From Eumeta japonica (Eukaryota; Arthropoda; Insecta; Lepidoptera; Psychidae): a stretch of DNA of 64,000 nt. Under the pieces are notes generated by a model that saw only the letters and a list, made by a program, of their open reading frames with translations, searched no databases and was not told the origin of the DNA. A program made the translations under genes and the position numbers. The stretch spans positions 62,001 through 126,000 of the forward strand of contig BGZK01000160.1 of NCBI GenBank assembly GCA_005406025.1, read 5' to 3'. Every line of letters begins with the position of its first letter. Position 1 is the stretch's first letter. Of the stretch, positions 18,581 through 43,277 are shown piece by piece.

Positions 18581-19522
18581 TTTTTTTTATTTGTGCCCGT
18601 GCGAAGAGTAAGGAGGCAAAACCCATCATGGGCTGTTCGTGCGCCGGACGCACAGAGTGTGTCCGACTCTCACGGACTAAAAACCCCCTGAAGCATTAAG
18701 GCGCATGGTTTTACCCCGTAGGCTTTTTAGACTTCGTCTAAGCGGCCAGAAGGCACTAGCGAGTGCCAACGGCGCCAAGGTCAGGAAACCTTTCCGGGTT
18801 ACCACGATGTAATAACGTCATAGGTGAATATGTTGCCCGGGAAGAGGCAAAAATAGCTAAAATACCTATTACCCTGAGTAATAGATTAATAGTAGACGAC
18901 GCTTGAAAAAGCGAGTAATAGAGGGGGTGGCAAAAAACCGCGAAAGGCGGTTAAAAAACTAACGGTTTCGGTTGAGGGCGTTATGTCCTTGAATCACTGA
19001 ATTCAAAGATAAAATTCACAAAATAACCTATACCCGTTACGTGAAGACGTAACGCAACATAACTGAATTAAATTTGGAATGGATTAACCGTCAATAATAG
19101 AGTTTGACCGCGAACCATGACGCTGAGCGAAACCCGTCCCCAAAGGTTGCTGCTGGTCAGCAAGCGGTCGCCCTCACGTAGTCAGTGGTAAACCACTTAC
19201 GCGTGTAAAACACGCGAAATAACTAAAATAGCGATCGGTATCTGGAGTGTGAAAACTACGGGAGCGCTTCCTAGGCGCAGAAACCGTGTGCGGGCTCAGC
19301 GTGCAGACGGCAGGCTCACCGAGCATATCGCCGGGACTTAACTGCCGCCGCGCGACGTACACTGCGCGACACCCCACACACTCATACAAGCGTGGAGGCC
19401 AACACTACAGAACGCGGCTCGAAAAAACACTGACACGCAGTAACACATTAAACTAAACGGGTGGCCCAGGGGACTGGATCGAAGGCGACCGATCGCTACA
19501 GAGGGACAACCGGAACTCTTAA
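18581..19522 (-). mobile_element. Retroposon with poly(A) tail, 942 bp, flanked by a 10-bp target duplication
   Basis: GC-rich insert in AT-rich DNA. The minus strand ends in an A-run (T-run on plus from 18579). Direct repeats tagataagtt border it at 18571-18580 and 19523-19532, the mark of target-primed insertion. No reverse transcriptase is encoded, so it is either a 5'-truncated LINE represented only by its 3' UTR or a non-autonomous retroposon. It shares no obvious sequence with the Jockey-like copies in this window. Both 10-base repeats are identical, which suggests a comparatively young insertion. Confidence 0.8.
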
Positions 19523-19856
19523 TAGATAAGTTGTCTGTAGTATTTGGTTTGATGGTGTTCGCGAACGACAATCGGTGTGTAAAAATGGTGTCCCGAAATT
19601 TCGTCAATTGCAAATACAAAGTCCGTGACGAGATGACATGCAGCAGATACGGTGGTCCTGCTTGTATAACTGGCGGCAAAATGTGCATTCCGAGGCACCC
19701 AGCTCGTTTTTTAATTTCTCTTTCTTTTAAAAGTTGTTGGTCAACCTGCTTGTAGTTAGGTCTTTCCAAACTTATAGGCATACAATAACCATTGCGGCCC
19801 CCACAATTCTTGGAAAAGTATATTCTATTTCGGAACCATTTGTTCATACGTTCCAT
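19523..19856 (-). CDS. Unrecognised ORF interrupted by the retroposon near its C-terminus
   Basis: The ATG is at 19854-19856 and the frame is open through MERMNKWFRNRIYFS, LERPNYKQVDQQLLKERE, IKKRAG, MHILPPVIQAGPPYLLHV and ends near KPNTTDN at the target duplication, about 111 residues. The present reading frame runs on into the retroposon for about 60 meaningless residues. In the DNA before the insertion, the bases beyond the duplication (around 18560-18570) would have supplied a stop four codons after the duplicated site begins. The composition (basic, mixed, few low-complexity runs) looks like a real protein, but I recognise no domain. The ORF is intronless as seen. It may equally be a chance ORF. 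Confidence 0.4.
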
Positions 19857-21579
19857 ATTTAAAACTAGTAATATATTCTTTAATTACAAATCAGACTACA
19901 TATCTAACGTCATAATCTAAACCTATAGCGACCCGCATGTTATGAGTTTAATGATCACTTTTGGTAATCAGTATAATGAGTCAATGTCGACTATAATAAA
20001 TTATTATTTATAAATCCGCAAACTTTAATTACATTTTGTATTATTACAATTATAAATTTTGCACGAAATGGACATCTATAGGACGCCAACACACTATCAA
20101 AACACTAATACTCTGCTCACTACTCGGCAATAATGATTATTTCAAATCAAAATATCTCGATCTTCTCAGAACCAACCTTCATCATCAAATTAATTACATC
20201 GTTCTTTACCGCGTATGATCATGACTAATGATTATTTTCAGGAGAAATGATTATTATGCTGATAATGTGCGGTTCGCTTAAGTATCACTCATTATTCTGT
20301 GATTTGACATTTCATATGGTCTGAACATCTTGTTATGTGTATTGTTCATCATCTGTCTTGTGTACTCGAATCTCAATCTCGATTGCATTGCAGTGTAGCC
20401 AACTAGGGAATTTTTCTTCCAAATTCAGGAAAATTTAAATCCATGTTTTATATAAATAAAAAAAATGCTTAAATTAAGTTTTAGGACCTTAAAAATACGA
20501 GAATGTATTTTTCTGTTTTGAGAAACTCTTTCAGCTATTGTAAATATTAAATACTTTGTAATACTTATTAATATAATTATGAATCATAAACTTTCATGTC
20601 AATAACTCGTTACTTTGCAAATGTTCTTGCAGCACTTGGCCACGCAACTTTCAAGAAAAGGCGCTGGGCCACACTTCCCATGCTCCCATGCTCCCCATAA
20701 ATCCCATGTTCATGTTCATGTTTGGAAATTTGTTACGACTGACCTATCTACATGTTTGTAAATAAAAATACTAACATTTTGCTATATATTTATATATATA
20801 TATAGCAAAATACACAAATTTATAAACACACCCACACTCACACGTGTTTGTATTCGTTCTGAGTCCATAAAGTTAATTATTTTTAACATTGTTCACTATA
20901 ATGACAAAAGTACATTACTTTATTTCTATTTTCAGATTTTCATACGAGGTTACTTATACATAAAGTTAATGTTATTGTAAATAACATAAATTTCTGCAGA
21001 TATTTGAAGTTCTTTATCAACAGAATAAAATAATTATCGTATTGTTAATGTTCTAATTAGTAACAATTCTCTCGTACTTGCAAGTAATAAGAAATAATAT
21101 ATTAATAATCTCACGCAAACACACAAACACGTTTGTCTAAAATTTATGTAGTAAATATAGTTAAATTATTCATATATTTTTAAAGTTGTAGGGAATAATA
21201 AAAAGTTTTTTGTTAAAGTTTCGAAGATTAATAAAAATTACTCTAAGAAAATGTTGAGTAATTCTTATATAATTAGTTTTATGTAAATTGCATTAAATTT
21301 ACAGTATATAAGAATTAGAATACATTACAACAGACAAACAAACTAACAAACCTTAAATTTTTTTTGGGTGGAGCGGGAGTATTTTTTTAAAATGACCCCC
21401 GATTGGGAGGAAGAAACTTTGGTTGCTGGCAACATAGTTGTACCGTAATAACATTTTATGGTTGAATAAAGCTGGATATCAAAATCATATCGAAAAAAAA
21501 TAACTTAACCCTATATGAACGTTACGGAAACTGGGTAAAGCATCGAGCATTTATATCATGTTATGATAAGTTTTAATGA
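19857..21579. other. Intergenic AT-rich DNA upstream of presenilin
   Basis: Contains an AT-rich hairpin (about 20774-20812, arms attttgctatat and atatagcaaaat). The presenilin 5' UTR and promoter should lie at the right end. No gene was seen. Confidence 0.45.
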
Positions 21580-33253
<11,674 letters not shown>

Positions 33254-33752
33254 CTAAGGCCCAGTCTGCGCCTGCTCACTGACCATGTACAAAAACGAGT
33301 ATTCGACCGGTCCGATCATATCTGATTAGGTCGTGATTTAGCCAATTCAAAAAGTCTGCAAGGTATTGACTCAAAGAGAATTAGATTATGGATTTAGTAG
33401 TCGATAAATTATTATTGTAATTTGTATATTAACATTATTGTCTTTTGTGGCGAATTAAGTTGAATCGTTGAATTTGTGATGTATTTTTTATTATAATGTA
33501 AATCATAAAATTGGACAGTTACAGACCAACACCAAAGTAGATTAATTCAGTGTGATTATTGAATTCCTTATATTAATTACCTTACTGTGGGATGTGATTT
33601 ATCATTTGCCATTGTCTCATTCTCTTACTATTGCCATGTCATTAAAACTCTAAAGCCTATTTTTTCAGTTTAATAGGTGATTTAAAGATCATCTTTCTTA
33701 AAATTCTTTGAGGGTAGAGTTAAATTTGCTGTTGATATAATTAGAAATTGTC

Positions 33753-33758
33753 AATAAA
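33753..33758 (+). terminator. Candidate poly(A) signal of presenilin
   Basis: AATAAA about 500 bases after the stop; other AATAAA matches exist further on, so the used site is uncertain. Confidence 0.35.
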
Positions 33759-33759
33759 A

Positions 33760-36700
33760 TTACAAATGTCAATCATAATTATTAAGTTTTTAGTTATTGC
33801 TTTTTATACATTACATTTGTTGTTGATGCAGTGTGTGATGTAATTTTTATTTTAATAGTTTGTGAGATTACTCTGTCGAAAATACCTTGATTTGTATTCA
33901 GATTTTTACTAAATGAAATATCTAAGGATATGGCATGAGAAAATAAAAAAAAAGTTATATTATCTACATATCTGGCCATACATACATGCAGTTTAATTCT
34001 ACTGATCAACATATGTGAGGGTGTAGTTTTATATGTCAAAAGTGCCCATGAAACTTTTGTAGATTAGAATAAATGGTTCCAAAAACAAATGACTAGAGAT
34101 TTCTTTGAAATATGACAAATGAAAGGTGAAGGCCATTCGACTTATGGTTGCATGGCTTTATCTAGCATTATTGCTGATCTTAGCAGTTTGGTACGCCGCC
34201 TCCATGCCAGCATACATTGTCATTCGTACATAGAAATTTTGGAAAATAAATGTATCGGATAATTATAATTTCTACAGCAATATTCATCTATAAAACTTGT
34301 AACTTCTATACAACCCCACATACACTGATTAGTAGGAACGACTTGTATATGTGAATTCTCCTAACAGCAACTAAACGCTTAAAGGTTATATACTTGTCTA
34401 ATGTCATAAGAACATATCTTTTGCAAAACTTCCCTCAGAATTTCACGTGGGCATGCATCTATTTCCCTATATCACTTAATCAAAGAACTCTATCCACCCT
34501 ACATTTAACATCTTTGAGATTAATTATGCGGCTAGTTCATTTTTCTTTTCGTTATGACTAATTGTCTTTTTTTATCACAATGGGCTAGGTAAGAAAACAA
34601 AGCAGACGTATTATAATGTTGAATTAAAATAACTCATAGTTATAACAACCGTGCGAGACAAAACGTGGTGATGGAGAAATTTCAAATATTCTACTTCTGT
34701 TATTTCTCACAGCTCACAGCAGATATAATGCTAGTAAGATACAAATTGATAGATACCACTCTGAAATACCTATTCTACAATCCTATAATCATGTGGTTAT
34801 ATTGTAAGTTATTTTTAATAAAATATGTAGCAACAAATCTTGTTTATTGGAGTTGACTCACTTTTGAAACATCATATTGTCTCTGGACATATCTCTCAAT
34901 TTTTTCTATAATCTGGCATCAGTTCACTCGAGCCTTTTTCTGTTCAGAGGGCGGTTACTTTCATTAGCGCCCACTCCGAACACTGTGCTTAGAGAGAGAT
35001 ATTTATGAATAATTGTTAAGTTTTCCTGCTTATCCAATTTCCAACTCATGCTATATTTTTACATACATTATTTATCTATTTTTACAAATGGTTTTTACGA
35101 CTGCTTCAGTATTTTACTCGATCTCTGTAGTTTGCTTTTTCGAATTCGGCTGACCATTTAAGAACTGATACTCGTGTGCATATAGACTTGCCAAAATGTA
35201 TTCCACCTATAACAATCTTGTTCTGTTAAACAATGTTTGTCATAAAAAAAAATATATCCCTAAATTCACTTTCATGAAAAAATATAGTACTTATACCAAA
35301 AGAAAAAAAATGACTCTTGTCAAATAATTGTATGTAATAAAAGTTCTATTGTTAATGAGTTAGATGACAAAATGACTATGAGGTCTGTGTACGTATAGTT
35401 TGTATGCATAAATGTATAAGTGTGTAATGTATGTTTTATAAATGTCATTGCACATATATTTATATTTAAAATGAATGTATAAAACAAGAATATTGATATT
35501 TATCATTTTTATTAAAAACAAAAAATGATATTGCAAACCAATGCAGTTTTTATTTCTTGGGAGCATTAGTTCTAGAATATTTTTTTATTGGTTCTTATTA
35601 CATTCCAATTCTAGTAGATACATTAAAATATTTCTGTAAATAGAAAAATTATTTGTATATAATTTTATGACAAATGATGCATTAAATTCAACCAATTACT
35701 TTACTGAGATAAATGGAATGATGGGATTGCGGCATGGCTTATTCTATAGTTTTATATTTCAATGTTATAGTAAATCAAAGGGGTATTTATTTTCATATAC
35801 AAGTTACTGAATTCTCATTTTATATATTTACCTGTGTAATACTACTCAAGCCTTAAGTCTTTCAAGGTGGACATTTTTTTTTAATTGAGGATTTCAGCAC
35901 ATATTGATACATTAAAACTTTTTCATTTTTCAGTAGCTATACTATACATGTATAACCACAAAAAAAAAGTATTGTATAAAACAAATTTTGTCGTAAACGT
36001 CATAAGCCAAGTCACTCATGATTTCTCATTAACATATAAGTTTAAGGTGTACCAAGTTCTATAAATTGCGACTAAGAACGATAATAAAAAAATTAAAATG
36101 AAACAAAGAGAAAACAGTAGTTTGTTATGAAAAATCTACAAACATAAATCAAACTTGTATAGATTATGTCAAATAATCAGTTGAGTATATATTATTACTA
36201 AGAATTGGTATAAGTATTATATTTATAGCCATTGAGAGGTGGTAAATTATTAATTTTAATGCAAATTGTACCATTAGTTTAAATAAAATCAAAATCATTC
36301 GTACACTTCCATCTGCTTCCTTGCGTGTTCATAATTTTCAACAAATGCTCTTTTACAAATAAAAAAAAGAATAAACATTCCGTATTTACTAAGTGGCCAG
36401 TATGATAATGTATTATAACTCATTAACTTTGCATTGATATTTAATGAGCATCTAAAACACATTGACATTGACTATATTTTAACACTATATAATAAAGCTG
36501 TAACTGTATTATAATTTTTGACCCCAAAACATTTGAATTTGAAATTTTAAAAGGCTTGTTTTATTTGTATACAATAAAGCCAGTGAATGATATTTAGGGG
36601 GATTTCATTGTTTAAATGCTCGGAGTAAAAAAAATATGATATGCATATGAATAAAAAATAGTAAGTTTTGTTTTATATATTCATTATACATGTTGTATGT

Positions 36701-39700
36701 TTACTTACTAAATGCAACCTGCAATGACAACTCGCATTTGACACAGTGTTTGTAGCTAATTTTATTATATTACATTTTTTTTTTCTACATATTAAAGCAT
36801 TACAAATATTATCATTATAATTATTTCCCTTTTTCCCTAATTTATTGTTGTTGTGTTAATGTTTATATATTTTCACTTAATAAACTTAAATTTATCAACT
36901 TTTAAGTCTAACCAAAGGTCTATACACTTTTATTCAATAATATACCATATGGAATCGATCATGTATATTCCCGTAAATGTTCATAATATCTCTGTTTTTA
37001 TTTTCTAGAAAAACTTTGCCAAAGAAATCATATTGAAGTAGTCGTTTCTGAGGAATATAGCTTAGAACTTATACCAAAAATTTACCATCTTACATCCTTA
37101 GCGACGCTGAGGTCGTGAGTCCCGTCGTCCCGTTGCCGCGCCCCTCGTGGGACACGGTGGTAAGCCGAAGCAGAACCTGCGGTGACTCCCGACATAACGT
37201 CGTATTCGGTCGTCGAACTTCTTCCGTGCCAGTTAGGTATTTTGTTTGTTCGCTGTTTTGTTTTTTTAATTTTTTGCGATAGAGACGTTTTCGTAGTGAT
37301 AGTATGTTAGGTTACAATTACAGTGTAGGTGTTGTGTTTACGATATTGACGTTTTTGGAATTAAGATTGTGTATGATTGATATTTAAGTGTTGAAATAAA
37401 AATGCGACATCTCTACATGTGCGATTTACATCACTGGCAACATCAAGTTTCATTTGTAAAGGGCTAGATAAATTCTTTAAAAATAGTAACATCGCATACC
37501 CCGAGCCAGAATTCGAGGTAGTCACGTGCCCGAGCATTTAGTAGGGTTCTGTTTATATTGTTTATAAATATATTGTCATTGATGTATTTTTGTCATAGTT
37601 ACTTTGTCAAAGATTATGAATATTTGTGAAAAAATGAAAGATCGATTCTATCCTGTATATGTATCAATATGGTTATAATTATTATTTAATAAAGAAAATT
37701 TATTTTATTTTTTTAAGGAAAAACTATATTTTCCTAAAACATTAATCAATTAATAAAATAATGTTTCTTTCACATCTTTATATGAGACATTTTAATATTT
37801 CACTGCCAAAATTAAATCTCTATTCAAAAATCACAAGTAAGAAAGTATGTGAATTAGTTTCTCTTTGTTTTTTGTAGATTTAACATAATTTTAAATAATC
37901 ATTAAACTAAACTTAATTACACAACACTAAAATAGAAGATCACTCTGAAATTTCATTTCAAAATTTACTTAATATGTTGATAATCCATTTATTGTAATTG
38001 ATAACGGCTAATATCTAGAAATAAAAAACAGGTGAGTGGACAAAGTAGCCGCTGAAGCCGGTGAGTTATGTTTTAGTAAATGGAATACAGGCATATAAAA
38101 TACTATTATAGCAGTAAAATTGTGAAAAGTAGATGAGACAATATTGTGTAGATGTCAACTTTATTCAAAGAATTCTGAAGCGATCAAGACAGGTGATAAT
38201 CTGAAGAAGTAATATATATGTATTTGGTCCGGCATTGTTATGATGAACAAAACACTATGTTTATCAATGCAGGCTGTTTTGTCACAATAGGACTGGTAAC
38301 TGTTATTATGGCCTAAGCATGACTTGTTCCGAAAAAGTGTTTGCGTGAGAGTAAAGCCTTAACAAATCTATATTAAAATGACTTATTGCTCTCTTTTGAA
38401 ATAAAAAAAATCGTGTTTCCGTGGAATACAAAAGTTCTGTAAGCACTACGGATGTATGTAAAACATCCTGTAGAATATATACAAAAAAATAAAAGAAATT
38501 CCAGGTTGTGAAATGGCTTTTTGGAAATGGTTTCGCTTTACTCAGCAAGTACGAACTTATTACAATGCAGTATGTACTAATTCATAGTTTTAGGGAGTTT
38601 TCTTGGATGAACTTACACCTAAGTATATTTATGTTTATGTATTTATATTAAATATATTTTTTTCATAATTAAATGTTCTCAAGCAAAATAAGCAAAGGTG
38701 TTCCAAGGGGCATAACTTGATTACATGATTTAATATTTCGTGCAGGATACTGATGTTCCTCATGCGAAAACACCATGTTTTTAGTGCTTTTAATTCTGCT
38801 ATACTTCACTTGGATTACATAATCATTTTTAACAGATCCCGATACAAATAAATATGACTGAACAAACGTTAAATGTCCCCAATGTTTGCTTTGAAATCAT
38901 CAATTGCTGGCAGTAAAAATAAAAATTGATGTTTTGTCCTGGCGCACAGCTATTAAAGCTCATAATGGATAATGGTTTTTGAATCCCACTGAACAATATA
39001 CACTGTTTCGCTTCCAACCAGATTGCTGTTCCGTATGAAACTTATTTGTACTTCGAGCTCTAGCTTTTTCACATTTCTTGTACATAATCCACTTTGTATT
39101 ATTTACTATTCACGGTCCATAAAGTTTCTCGCGATGAGATCACGTCACATCCAGAAATCGAGCTTTTTCTTATATCCAAACTTGCAAATAACAATTTTGC
39201 TTTGTAATCAATATCAATCACTCGATAATATCGTAAATTCTAGATAAATGTGTCGATTTTTCTCCACTTTTTTTTATGTATGGCACTGACTATTCTGAAC
39301 GAACGTCGTCGTTTACACAAATTATCAGATTTAAATCGCTAGAAAGTCACGCACAAGTATTTTGTTCATGAATTATTCAAAACTTTCTATTAATTAATAC
39401 GATGTATTTTTTCATAGGATTAAATGGTATCATAAATATTTTAAAATGTTATACTACATTAAACAATTTTTAAATGTTGCTCTATCAATTTTTTCTCTTG
39501 TTTGAGCTATGTAAAGTAAAAACATCATCTTAAGGATACGCATAACAATATTAAACTACAAGGCAAAATTTACTCTAGTAGTAAAGCAGCAATACAATAT
39601 TGTAAATTTTATAGTTCCTTTTTTACTAAGAACTTGCCTTCTAAAATTTCTTACACAAATGATTTACTATAGTCGCTACAAACTCATGGCAGAGATGAAA

Positions 39701-41980
39701 TACCTAACTAAACTCACAATACTGCTATGTAACGGCAATGGTTATTCTTAACCAACTTCTTTGTCACTTTCTTCACTAGCGTAAATTTAGCCTAATTACA
39801 AACAACCTTTATAATATCTATAAGTATTGAACTTTGTAAGAAACAATTTTGTTTTTAACACAAAATACTTGTAACATTGTTAACTAGTGATATTCTCATT
39901 TAGGTGATTAAAGTTTGCATTTGATCCTTATTTAAATTATACCTTTCAGATGAATTGGAAGTTTTTAAATTGTACTATATTCCTTTTTTGTACTTTTAAT
40001 TATCGCTATTAAATTACACTTTTACTAAATACATGGTTTTATTTATATGTGGTTATTAGGATTATACCAAAAAGATTTAGTGTTGTCCTAGATTGCTCTA
40101 TTACAACTATAGTGTAAACTAGCAAATAGAATTTGTGCAGACAATGAAGAGGATATATAATCTACAATTTGTTAACATGGTGACTAGTCACTCAGCCTAA
40201 TGCGATGCACCTATAGGTTTGTTCATAGATAATATATAGTGAGGTTATATTAGTTATTATTCTGTGTGTATGCCTAAACGTAACTTAGGCAACATCCACA
40301 AACCCTAAAAAACAAGTAAAGATGCTATTTTCTTGAACATCACATTATCATAGTTGATTGGAAACAACATTGATGATAGATTATTACTAACACTATTTGC
40401 CATACGTGGCAAAAAAATGTGCATGAAGCCTAACCGTAGTATAAAGGCTGGGTATTAGAGGCTGATGATGATGTCTCCGGCAAGTGGAGCGATGCGTGAC
40501 ACCCTCCTATTGGAATCAGTATAGTGGTGACGACTAGTTTACCGTGTTTTAGTAATAGCTGAATTTAATTTAAAGCATATTTTAATGTCAGAATATTTTT
40601 TTGTGAATAAAAATCTACATTTGTACTAAGCTCGACATATTTTTTCGTAGCTTCGCGTATTATACAAATATGTGTCATGTTGGATTTAAAATGATGTCAC
40701 ATAGTCTATTACACTTCGTTTAATTTTAACACTGATTTTAGTCCGACGGCCAACAATAGAATAACGAAAACTCTTCGTTTACTTTCGTTGATACTGGTAG
40801 GTACTTGGGTGGGACTAGCGTCTATTGTTTTATTAAACCACCTCGAACCAGGTATAAGTGTGTTAGTACGGGATGTGTGACAGGTTAAAAAGTTGTATAC
40901 CTACGCGAAATCATTTCAAATTTGTAGTTATGGAAATAAATGAGTATGATATTAATTATATTATAGAGAAATTTATGAAATACCAATTGAACAACGGAGG
41001 ATTAATCGCAAAAGGATCGATCCATTCGAAATTTTACTTTGTATTGAAACTTTGCTTTGTGATTATTGATGTCTATTTATTTATCTTCAATTATCTTAAT
41101 TTTGGACTGAATAAAGTTAACTAGAAAAACATTATCTTGTTCACTCCAGTTCTCTTCCTTTTTTTCTTTTTGTCGCATTAGGTTTCCCGTTACTTAACGC
41201 TATTTCAAATTACAAAAGGTAAACTAAATCAATAATTAAAGTTGGAATTAAAACCTCGTATGCCAATAATGCCATATTAGATCGACCGCTATCAAAATAA
41301 TCCCTTGTTAAAGCGACTAATTACAATAGGCAGTTGATTATTGTTATGCTTATAGTTTATGCATGTATTCGTAAATAGTGTTATTGTGTATTGCCATTTA
41401 AAATATATCTAATACCGGTTCTTACAAATACCGCGCTTAAAGACGACTCTGAATTGCATTGACGTAGGTTAGTTAATCCGGCCTTAATTAATTAAATCAG
41501 AACAGATGAAAATACAAATATTCATAGGCTACTGAAACATGATCCTCTTTGCTTTGCCATAGTCCGTTAAAAACAACAAATTAACATCTTGTTGTAATAT
41601 GATGTCTTGAATAGTGCTAATATGAAAATAAAATATAGCAGCATTCACTAAGATCAAAGTTTTATCTTAAAATACGAGAGTACTATGTTTTCACTCAGAT
41701 GGCTGAATCTGATGAAATTATTATTTATATGCACAACATTCATAGGCTTTCAAAACAGTAAATCCATATTTATTAAAGATGGAGCAATCAACAGTTTATA
41801 TACCGTGTTAATGCAGGATATCAAATTGGCACCTGGCTTTGAGACTAGAATTGTATTTTATATCATTCACGTCCTTTGCAATCCCCATTGGTGAACCTTT
41901 TCCAAAATTGTAGTATAATAAACTTACGTTTTAACAAACAAGATATACAAAGCATGAAACTTATTGCTGATTTGCCTGCG
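33760..41980. other. Long gene-poor AT-rich stretch
   Basis: No ORF with a recognisable domain and no RNA gene were seen on either strand over about 8 kb. A short GC-rich island at about 37085-37230 is non-coding in all frames. The region may include long UTR, remote regulatory DNA or old repeats that I cannot classify. Confidence 0.45.
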
Positions 41981-41981
41981 A

Positions 41982-42019
41982 ATGATGCGATGCGCAGGTA
42001 TACCTGCGCATCGCATCAT
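41982..42019. repeat. Perfect 38-bp palindrome
   Basis: Arms 41982-42000 and 42001-42019 are exact complements with no spacer (centre aggta|tacct). It is GC-richer than its surroundings and is separated by only two bases from the next palindrome. Confidence 0.95.
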
Positions 42020-42021
42020 AA

Positions 42022-42081
42022 GGGATAAAGCGGAAGGGTTAGGGAGAGTTATAACTCTCCCTAACCCTTCCGCTTTATCCC
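42022..42081. repeat. Perfect 60-bp palindrome
   Basis: Arms 42022-42051 and 42052-42081 are exact complements of 30 bases with no spacer (centre gagtta|taactc). No mismatch is present in either arm. Confidence 0.95.
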
Positions 42082-43277
42082 CGCATTCATATTTTACGCC
42101 ATTGCGACGATTTCGTGACTAACTTCAGAATTCAGCAGAATAGCGAGAGAATTACGTACGTCGTACTGTATATATGTAATATTTTAAACCCACTCTATGA
42201 GAACGGGCAAATTATTTCACGATTCACATTTAAAATTCTACTAGTTTTCTATTCACCACTGTGATAAAAGTAATATCCAATTTTTAATCAGAAACCTAAA
42301 TATTAATTTTCATGTTGTAATATCAGAATTCAAGAGATTTCCAAATAAACAATTTACTTTCGTATGTAAAATAAAATGTATACCTTTTTCTTTATTTTAT
42401 AATTTTTCGAATTCCACACACTAAATGAGTAATTAAAACCTTAATGTATATAAAAAAAATATTTATTGCTTATCTAAATACATAAATTTCAGTCATACAA
42501 CCCAAAATAATTTTTACTACTCATAATTATTTTTATAATTATACACTATTATACTCATTAAAATTACACAGTAGACACTGTGCGCTTAATGATTAAAAAC
42601 AAAATCCCATACCATGCACTATCATTCGGTATAATCTGCCAGTCATCCATACCAATTTCGTGACCTTCACCTAAATCACATACTCAATAAAAAAAAAAAC
42701 AGATGATTAAGATGATTAATCACACATATAAAGACATTTAAAATATTAATCACAACAAGATAGATACTTAATTATTTCGTGCATATGTTGGTAACTTGAC
42801 AACTGAAATTAAATAAATGTTTCTATAACCAGAACCATAAAACATAAGTTATCTATTTGTATAGCAAATTATATTAAAAAATGGTAATATTGTTTTGAAA
42901 TTTCGATTAAATAATCACTAAAGTGTTGACATTACTCATCGATCTGCGACACGTACGTCTTAATAGTCTCCTTTCCAAATAAATTGAAATTATTTTTCAA
43001 TGAGATTACCATTTTTATATTACATAAATTAAATATCTTGAACTACACAATATTCATTTTTACTCCCTATAAAAATTTAGTAGCTGAATCAAGGAATTAT
43101 ACTTAACATTATAAATAAAAATTAAAAAAGTCACATTTACCTCTGATAATAAAATGTTAGTACTTATGAAATGCAGATTCAGGAATGGAATAATTTATCA
43201 CAATGGAATTTTAGTATAACTTCAACAAATAATACAATAATTTAGATAAAAACCTGATGTGCATCACTTTTAAGATG
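42082..43277. other. 3' flank of the hemomucin gene, no other gene seen
   Basis: AT-rich; probably the 3' UTR of the minus-strand hemomucin gene plus intergenic DNA. Confidence 0.4.

Noticed and set aside
19174..19389. Short Cys-containing minus-strand ORF
   Set aside because: It lies wholly inside the retroposon, whose GC-rich sequence yields chance open frames in several frames.
42022..42081. TTAGG/CCTAA strings in the 60-bp palindrome suggesting interstitial telomere repeats
   Set aside because: Only one unit per arm is present, with no tandem array.
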